A DNA stretch of 64,000 nt, taken from contig NC_049997.1 in the NCBI RefSeq assembly GCF_000003815.2, positions 16,915,306 to 16,979,305 on the forward strand, given 5' to 3'. Of the stretch, positions 62,410-64,000 are shown piece after piece. Source of the stretch: Branchiostoma floridae (taxonomy: Eukaryota > Chordata > Leptocardii > Amphioxiformes > Branchiostomatidae). Positions within the stretch are counted from its first letter, which is position 1; the number at the start of each line of letters is the position of its first letter. Under the pieces are notes generated by a model. It searched no databases. It was not told the origin of the DNA and saw only the letters and a program-made list of their open reading frames with translations. Both the position numbers and the translations under genes were made by a program.

Positions 62410-64000
62410 GAAAAGCAAAAAAGCATAAGAGCAGCACACTCAAAGTACGTGGCAAACATACTGGGAGAAGCTATAACTGACAAACCTAAAACATTCTGGT
62501 CATACATAAAAGGCCTGAGGAGAGACCTTGTCGGGGTAGCCACTCTAAAGGTGGGGAGCACCATTATTAGTGACAGTGAGAAAAAAGCAGAGGCACTCAG
62601 TTCACAGTTTAAAAGTGTATTCACAGAAGAAGACACCACAGACATGCCATCTCTTGGGCACCCCTGCACCCCTCCTATGGAACAAATAGAAATTTCTATT
62701 TATGGTGTAGAGAAAATGCTGCAAGGCCTTAATCCATCCAAAGCATCCGGGCCAGACCAAATACCTCCTTGGTTCCTCAAAATGACAGCCAGTGAAATCG
62801 CACCTGTTTTAACTAACATTTTCCAACAATCGCTTGACACAGGAGAGATTCCTAAAGACTGGAGAGATGCAAATGTATGCGCCATTTTCAAAAAGGGAGA
62901 TAGAGCGGTCCCCAGTAACTACAGACCAGTTTCACTTACCTGTATTTCCTGTAAACTACTTGAACACATTATCCATAGCCATATAATGAAACACTTAGAA
63001 GGCCACAATGTACTAACGGACTACCAGCATGGTTTCAGAGCAAAGCGATCCACAGAAACACAGCTTATTTTAACAGTACACAACATAGCTGGGGCACTGA
63101 ACAACAAAAGACAAGTGGATCTAGCAATTCTTGATTTTACTAAAGCCTTTGACAAAGTCCCACATAGCAGACTGATATCAAAACTAGAGCATTATGGAAT
63201 TCAAGGTACCACACTTAATTGGTTAAAGGCTTTCCTAACGAACAGAGAGCAAACTGTAGTGGTAGAAGGGAAGGCCTCAGCTCCAGTTAAAGTAGCGTCT
63301 GGAGTTCCGCAAGGAACTGTCCTGGGACCATTGCTCTTCCTCTTGTACATAAACGACTTGCCAGACCAGCTCGATTCAAGTGTGAGGTTGTTCGCAGATG
63401 ACTGCCTGTTATATGTAGAGCTCTCTACAAAGGAAGATTCACTACTTCTCCAGAAAGATCTGAACACCCTGGAAGAGTGGCAAAGGAAATGGCTTATGCA
63501 GTTCAATCCTGATAAGTGCTATATCATGCACATAACAAACAAACGAACACCAAATGTATCCCCCTACCAGTTCTGTGGTCAGACATTAGCAACCACAAAA
63601 ACCCACCCATACCTCGGTGTTACATTAACAACTGGACTGAAGTGGGGTGTCCATGTTAACAAAATAACAACCAAGGCTAAACAGACACTGGGAGTAATCA
63701 AACGCAACTTGTGGGCATGCCCAGCCAGGGTAAAATCACTTGCATACACGTCACTGGTAAGACCAAATCTTGAATATGCTGCAACAGTATGGGATCCGTA
63801 TACAAAGAAAGACAAAGATAAACTGGAAAGGGTACAGAACCAAGCTGCCAGATTCTGTACAAACAACTACAGCAGAGATGCTAGTGTTACCAAAATGAAA
63901 ACAGATCTGCAGTGGACATCACTTGAAGACAGGAGGAAAATGTCCAGACTTTGTATGATGTTCAAAATGACCAATAAACTGGTGGACGTACCGACTGATA
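62410..64000 (+). mobile_element. 5'-truncated non-LTR retrotransposon with intact reverse transcriptase frame (CR1/Jockey-like), runs off the window
   Basis: One frame stays open from 62410 to the right edge (530 codons). Order of motifs: a linker with TFWSYIKGLRRDLV; ASGPDQIPPWFLK; NYRPVSLTCISCKLLE; LDFTKAFDKVPH (catalytic Asp, about 63130); SGVPQGTVLGPLLFLLYIND; FADD at 63391-63402 (catalytic pair); NPDKCYIMH; YLGVTL; then RPNLEYAATVWDPY in the C-terminal region. No ATG or endonuclease domain is present at the left, so it is 5' truncated; the left junction is at about 62408, where the flank stops matching copy G. It is in the opposite orientation to copy J. No stop is seen, so the insertion is probably young. 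Confidence 0.88.

Noticed and set aside
62403-63866. Minus-strand frames at the right end
   Set aside because: They are shadows of the plus-strand reverse transcriptase, which has the full motif order and the FADD catalytic pair.

Overview
The window looks like an assembly from an animal nuclear genome, most likely an invertebrate deuterostome. A lancelet (Branchiostoma) is my best guess, but only a guess. It has short exons bounded by GT/AG introns, many MITE-like inverted repeats, CA and TTTC microsatellites, non-LTR retrotransposon pieces and four runs of N. There are no bacterial operons, and most long open frames are microsatellite, N-run or shadow artefacts.

The main content, assembled here by hand from splice sites and codon phase, is a cluster of at least eight related five- or six-exon genes. 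All members whose exons can be read share one layout: a tiny first exon (MADxGEE.. or MGxxxS..), an exon 2 ending in phase 1, an exon 3 with a core like DGTYVVLEF..SGKFFYA, an exon 4 with a core like EDITTTADPRVFLMK followed by an F-x-W-H-G or F-x-S-C strand, and a short exon 5 with VEAQLF. Intron phases are 0, 1, 0, 1. Copies: A (minus, 1426-3862, in-frame stop), B (minus, 6085-8080, exon 3 in a gap), C (minus, 10238-12788, intact, 193 aa), D (plus, 14545-15069, broken relic), E (minus, 16943-23117, 226 aa), F (plus, 25587-30552, 190 aa), G (minus, 36600-40094, about 240 aa), I (minus, 47669-51277, 212 or 216 aa), J (minus, 57514-62365, 5' end outside the window).

The order of predicted strands, the length, and the spacing F-x(5)-[PS]-x(2)-V-I-T in exon 4 resemble the C-terminal half of the interleukin-1/IL-18 beta-trefoil family. 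No member has a signal peptide. E and G begin with N-myristoylation consensus sequences, and I ends in a cysteine cluster. I propose a lineage-specific expansion of leaderless, partly lipid-anchored, IL-1-like beta-trefoil proteins. The homology was judged by eye and needs a profile or structure search.

Six first exons in five of the genes have a TATA box (TATATAAAG, in E the variant AATATAAAG) 75-160 bp upstream of their ATG, inside a conserved 30-bp core. In A, B and C, and in two promoter relics, a TGACGT element lies just upstream. A (TG)n tract starts intron 1 in the well-preserved copies. Upstream of each gene lies a duplicated block of about 1-1.5 kb (called the U-block here), also present as gene-less relics at 33-36, 43-46 and 54-56 kb. 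G has about six tandem copies of its upstream unit.

The rest is mobile and repetitive DNA: two 0.92-kb Tc1/mariner-type MITEs in E intron 2, MITEs in B intron 1 and F intron 4, a 2.04-kb element with 95-bp inverted ends inside J, two relics of one LINE family (31-32 and 44 kb), a 160-bp tandem repeat (52.5-53.2 kb), and a 5'-truncated LINE with an intact reverse transcriptase running off the right edge (62.41-64 kb) within a J intron.
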